A stretch of 64,000 nt of DNA from Eutreptiella sp. 'Long Island Sound 2002' (lineage: Eukaryota; Euglenozoa; Euglenophyceae; Eutreptiales; Eutreptiaceae), in NCBI GenBank assembly GCA_964036045.1, contig OZ038385.1, positions 56,481,919 to 56,545,918 of the forward strand, given 5' to 3'. Positions 61,201 through 64,000 of this stretch are shown here, one piece after another. The translations under genes and the position numbers were made by a program. Positions within the stretch are counted from its first letter, which is position 1; every line of letters starts with the position of its first letter. The notes below the pieces were generated by a model. That model had not been told where the DNA came from, did no database searches, and saw only the letters and a program-made list of their open reading frames with translations.

Positions 61201-64000
61201 CGGTTCTAAATTAGAGTGGGGCATACACTACATACCTCTGAGGTGTGTCAAATTCCTGTGGGGTCTAGGGATGGCTCATGCCGGGGCCAGTACCCCTGTG
61301 AAAAGGCTATTTGGGGGCACTAGCCTGAGAGTGAAGCTTCAGCACCAGTCCCATCGAACCGGCAGCGGTTGGCGATTAACCGACAGCAGTCGTGGTCACC
61401 CACACAGTGCACAAGCGTGGCAGCGGGAATTGGGGGGCCGGCTCCCAGCACCCCCCCGTCCTGCTCTGTCACGAGATATCACTTTGATGTGCCTCCCCAT
61501 GAACCGGTTCCAGAACCTCCGGTCGAGACGGCTCTGTCACACAGGGGGTCAGCTTTCCGGAGGCTCCGTTGACAACCCCCCCCCCCCCAGCCCTCCCCCA
61601 TGCCCCCCTAGACCATGGGACCGGAGACCTTGACGTGGTGTGGGGGCCTGGTGATCCTCCGACCACCGCCAACAGGCCGGAAAAGGGTGGTCCCCTGTGC
61701 CAGCTCGAAAGCACATTTATTCCGGGGCACTAGCCCCAGAGGGAACATGCAGCACCAGTCCCATCCCATCCACAAGCCTTTTCTCAGTAAAGCCCCCCCC
61801 CCCCCCGACCACCGAAGGTTGAAGCCCAGTCGTGCCGCTGAGGTCAGGTCGCGCAGGCCGTGGGACACCACCTTTGGCGCAAGCCGAGACCCAACCCAAC
61901 CGGACCCCCCACCCGCACTCCGGTTGCGTCTGCACCAAGAAAAGGCTGGATTTCGCCCGTGCCCTTCATACGGCAAAGCTGCCTGAATGAACGTGGGAAC
62001 TGACACCTTTGTGACCATGGACTAGTTTGCATAGGAGCTCGTGCAACCGGCCAGGCCTCTGGGTAGAACACCGGAGGGGGCGGGGCGATACAAAAAATAT
62101 CAAGTGCCATCAGTTGATCGCCAATCGCTGACACAACAGGTCAATGTCTGTCGGGGGTTCCTTAAGCGCAAAGACAAACCCCCGCCGGCAGTTTTTGGGG
62201 TCTGATAAGAAACAATCCCTCCCACTGTCGGGGACGGCCATGAGTAGACTGTTGGAGTGCCGCCGGTGAGGTCAGCACGCGAATGGTCCTGTGCCTTGCG
62301 CCTTGTGGCTGTTTTTGTTGCGTGGTGCCGGTGTCTCGGTGCGGGTGTGTCCTGGAGCGCATGGGGGTGTCGGGGGGATGGTCCCCGCTCTCTATTGGCA
62401 CGTTGCCACAGTACAGGGGGCACCTCCAGTTCCCGGCGTGAGTGCACGCATACTGCAGCGACCTGCGACCCTCAAAACAGGTGTGCATCGTGAACATGAA
62501 GGGCAACATGTACACAATGAACTTTGCGGCGATGGATCAGACCAATCAGTCCACCGAAGTCGTCCGCAAGATCCGCCGCGACCCCCCGCTGCATCTGGCG
62601 CTCCCACAGGGTCTGCAGCCCGCGCCTACCGGCCCTCAGAGCCCCCAGATCCCCGCCACGGGCAACGCCTGCTCTTTTCAGGAGCTGCGCGAGGGGGACC
62701 ACATTTACACGGTCAACCTCAAAGGCCTTTTCACGCACCACGGGATTGTGGTCGAGAAGGGCTTGACGGAGGGGCAGACACATGTTGTGGAGCTCAACGT
62801 CCCGCGCGGCACGGAGCTGCCAGAGCGGGTCACGCCCAAGGAGGTACTGAAGCCGGGGCTTCTGCAGCAGATGATGAAGGTCTCTGGGCCTTCCCTCACG
62901 CCCCCGCCTCTGTGCCGCCCCACCACCACAGGGAGGGTGGAGTGACACTGTGCGGGGCCATGCAAACCCCCCCTCCCTTGCAATGGCCACGTCTCTACGC
63001 CAAAGAGGCGTTGCTTATTACGGTTGGTAGGAACCTGCCTCTCATTCTTTGGAGGGGCCGGTTTTCACGCCAGGTACGTATACGTGTCAAGCAGCCTCGC
63101 TGGCCGACACCCTCGGTTTTGGCCATGTCGCACGGGTAGGTATGTTGGAGATTGCTCCACAAGAGGGTGCAACAGCCCCGTTCAGGGGAGCAGGTTGGGG
63201 GGATGACAAATTCCTCATATAGGCTGTTTTGATGGTGCCCGTTGGGTGACGATTTTCCCGCGCACTTTGGGGACACCAAACCGGCGGGGGTTGTGTCGCC
63301 ATTCAGGCTCCTCCCTACAGTGGGAAGGAGTCATAAGGGTCCCCGCAATGGGCTGGATCTACCATGGCTCCACAACCCCTGCCGCATGGGACCATGCGGG
63401 AGAAGTCAAAGTGGCTACATCACACCTGCCGTCGCGGGGTCCTCAGACCAGTGGTGCATTGGCGTGCCTGACAAGTGGGCAGATATCGCCACTAGTGCCT
63501 TCAGCATGTCCCGGAGCAACCGATATTCGAAGGTACGGGTGTTACGAAACCTCCCCTCCCCAGGGAAGTACCGGAATGGCCGTACCCCGTAGGAGGAGGG
63601 AGGGTCCGCCTCTGAACCACCCCCCCCCAAAAAACCAAAGTGACCATCGTGGGAAAAAACGAAATTTACCATTGGGAAACTCTTGTTTTTGGTACACAAA
63701 TTTTTGCCCCCCCTCCCCCCCCCTCCTCTCTTCTAATACATACCTGCCCCTTCCCCCCTTTTTCAATTGGCTGATTTTCCTGCCAAACAGCCCGGCACCA
63801 CACTTCACAGAAACTCTGTGCCTTCTCTCATGCCCCTGCCCCTGTGATCTCCCACATGCCCACGCCTCTGTGCCCTCCCTCGTGCCTCTATGTCTCCGTG
63901 CACACCCTCAGAGAGCCCGGGTGCAGCGCATCACGTTGGAGCAGTTCCTGCTGGTGGCCGACGGGCCCGAGAGCTGCAAGGACCACAAGGACCTGCACCG
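58202..64000 (+). CDS. WWE-WWE-LRAT/NC-domain protein (three exons seen, 3' end beyond window)
   Basis: Exons: 58202-58696, 62481-62879, 63912-64000+; phase-0 GT-AG introns. ATG 58202 (MDGPIPKVV) is the first in-frame ATG; an upstream exon cannot be excluded. WWE domain 1, about residues 15-80: EWEVEVDGAWSTLP ... MKGNVYAVDLKVLRQTN ... RAIR. A Ser/Pro linker follows. WWE domain 2 is split by intron 1: VWEVQVGDAWSCLP ... AYVEGSQ | VCIVNMKGNMYTMNF ... DQTNQSTEVVRKIRR. Then about residues 220-300 match the LRAT/NC (NlpC/P60-fold) family: ELREGDHIYTVNLKGLFTHHGI (conserved His region) and later ITLEQFLLV; the catalytic Cys motif would lie past the window. WWE domains typically bind ADP-ribose-containing ligands in PARPs and E3 ligases. 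LRAT-fold domains are thiol acyltransferases, hydrolases or relatives. The combination and its role are inference. Confidence 0.82.
58780..59862. repeat. 19-bp minisatellite, about 57 copies
   Basis: Unit agtggggctgtgcgtaggg, with two main variant positions (gagtgg/cagtag and gcgtag/gcatag/gcttag). Because 19 is not a multiple of 3, each frame repeats every 57 bases. The stop-free minus frames (His/Pro/Leu/Thr/Tyr-rich) are artefacts. Confidence 0.97.
61488..61572 (+). repeat. Dispersed repeat, copy 2 (partner 40868-40955)
   Basis: Plus-strand counterpart of 40868-40955. It contains ccggttccagaacctcc ... cagctttccggaggctcc and encodes VPEPPVETAL then RGSAFRRLR. Confidence 0.75.
62880..63911 (+). 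other. WWE gene intron 2
   Basis: Donor AAG|GTCTCT, acceptor caccctcag|AGAGCC. Contains the second copy of the ~150-bp dispersed repeat at 63564-63718; nothing coding seen. Confidence 0.7.
63564..63718. repeat. ~150-bp dispersed repeat, copy 2 (partner 55460-55612)
   Basis: Same order of landmarks as copy 1 (ggaatggccgt, aggaggaggg, accaaagtgacc, acgaaattta, gggaaact, ttttggtacacaaa). Diverged, but colinear over its length. Confidence 0.85.

Larger units (their letters stand above)
58697..62480 (+). other. WWE gene intron 1 (3.8 kb)
   Basis: The first 14 bases (gtctgtgtcgtgaa) resemble the first 14 of the next exon (GTGTGCATCGTGAA), 11 of 14 identical. It carries the 19-bp minisatellite, two copies of a segment containing cagcaccagtcccatc (61340-61356 and 61751-61767), and dispersed repeat copy 2 at 61488-61572. 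Poly-C/G runs occur near 60591, 61578 and 61793. Confidence 0.8.

Overview
The window looks like nuclear DNA of an intron-rich, repeat-laden microbial eukaryote. Every gene I can assemble is split by GT-AG introns and none sits in an operon or has bacterial ribosome-binding sites. Repeats of many unit sizes and long G/C homopolymers fill introns and intergenic space. The 'WAFA' helical-repeat protein is of a kind common in algae and related protists (organelle RNA-binding OPR/RAP-like families), so an alga is the best guess. I cannot fix the lineage. A prasinophyte-like green alga is one option, but this is inference.

Layout. (1) 0-10.8 kb, minus strand: two unusual ORFs, a large coiled-coil/proline-rich one (about 8.2-10.2 kb) and an Arg/Ser-rich one (55-999). 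They may be two exons of one unknown gene. They are separated by about 7 kb holding a G-rich minisatellite, a roughly 149-bp satellite (about 24 copies), a 'ttcacggagg' array and a 139-bp direct repeat pair. (2) 10.9-11.8 kb: a 46-bp minisatellite and a pentanucleotide array. (3) 12.5-22.9 kb, minus: a six-exon helical-repeat gene with 14 WAFA repeats, all introns phase 0. (4) 22.9-28.3 kb: mostly repeats, with a 28-bp-stem hairpin. (5) 28.3-32.5 kb, minus: a complete four-exon class 1A dihydroorotate dehydrogenase, 374 aa, with a C-terminal hydrophobic tail. (6) 32.5-44.2 kb: no convincing gene, and few G/C homopolymers. (7) 44.2-55.9 kb, plus: eight exons of a P-type (PMCA/type IIB-like) Ca2+-ATPase, from the N-terminal region through the DKTGTLT phosphorylation site. 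The nucleotide-binding half and M5-M10 are not visible afterwards. (8) 57.3-57.8 kb: inverted telomere-like CCCTAA/TTAGGG tracts and a tRNA-Lys(CUU) gene. (9) 58.2-64 kb, plus: a gene with two WWE domains followed by an LRAT/NC-type (NlpC/P60-fold) domain. It runs off the end of the window, and its first intron is 3.8 kb with a 19-bp minisatellite.

The genes show no obvious joint pathway: pyrimidine synthesis, calcium transport, probable organelle RNA binding, and a possible ADP-ribose-linked acyltransferase/hydrolase. The most notable points are the WWE-WWE-LRAT architecture, the tail-anchored class 1A DHODH, the loss of the second half of the Ca2+-ATPase beside telomere-like DNA, and introns whose first bases copy the start of the downstream exon.
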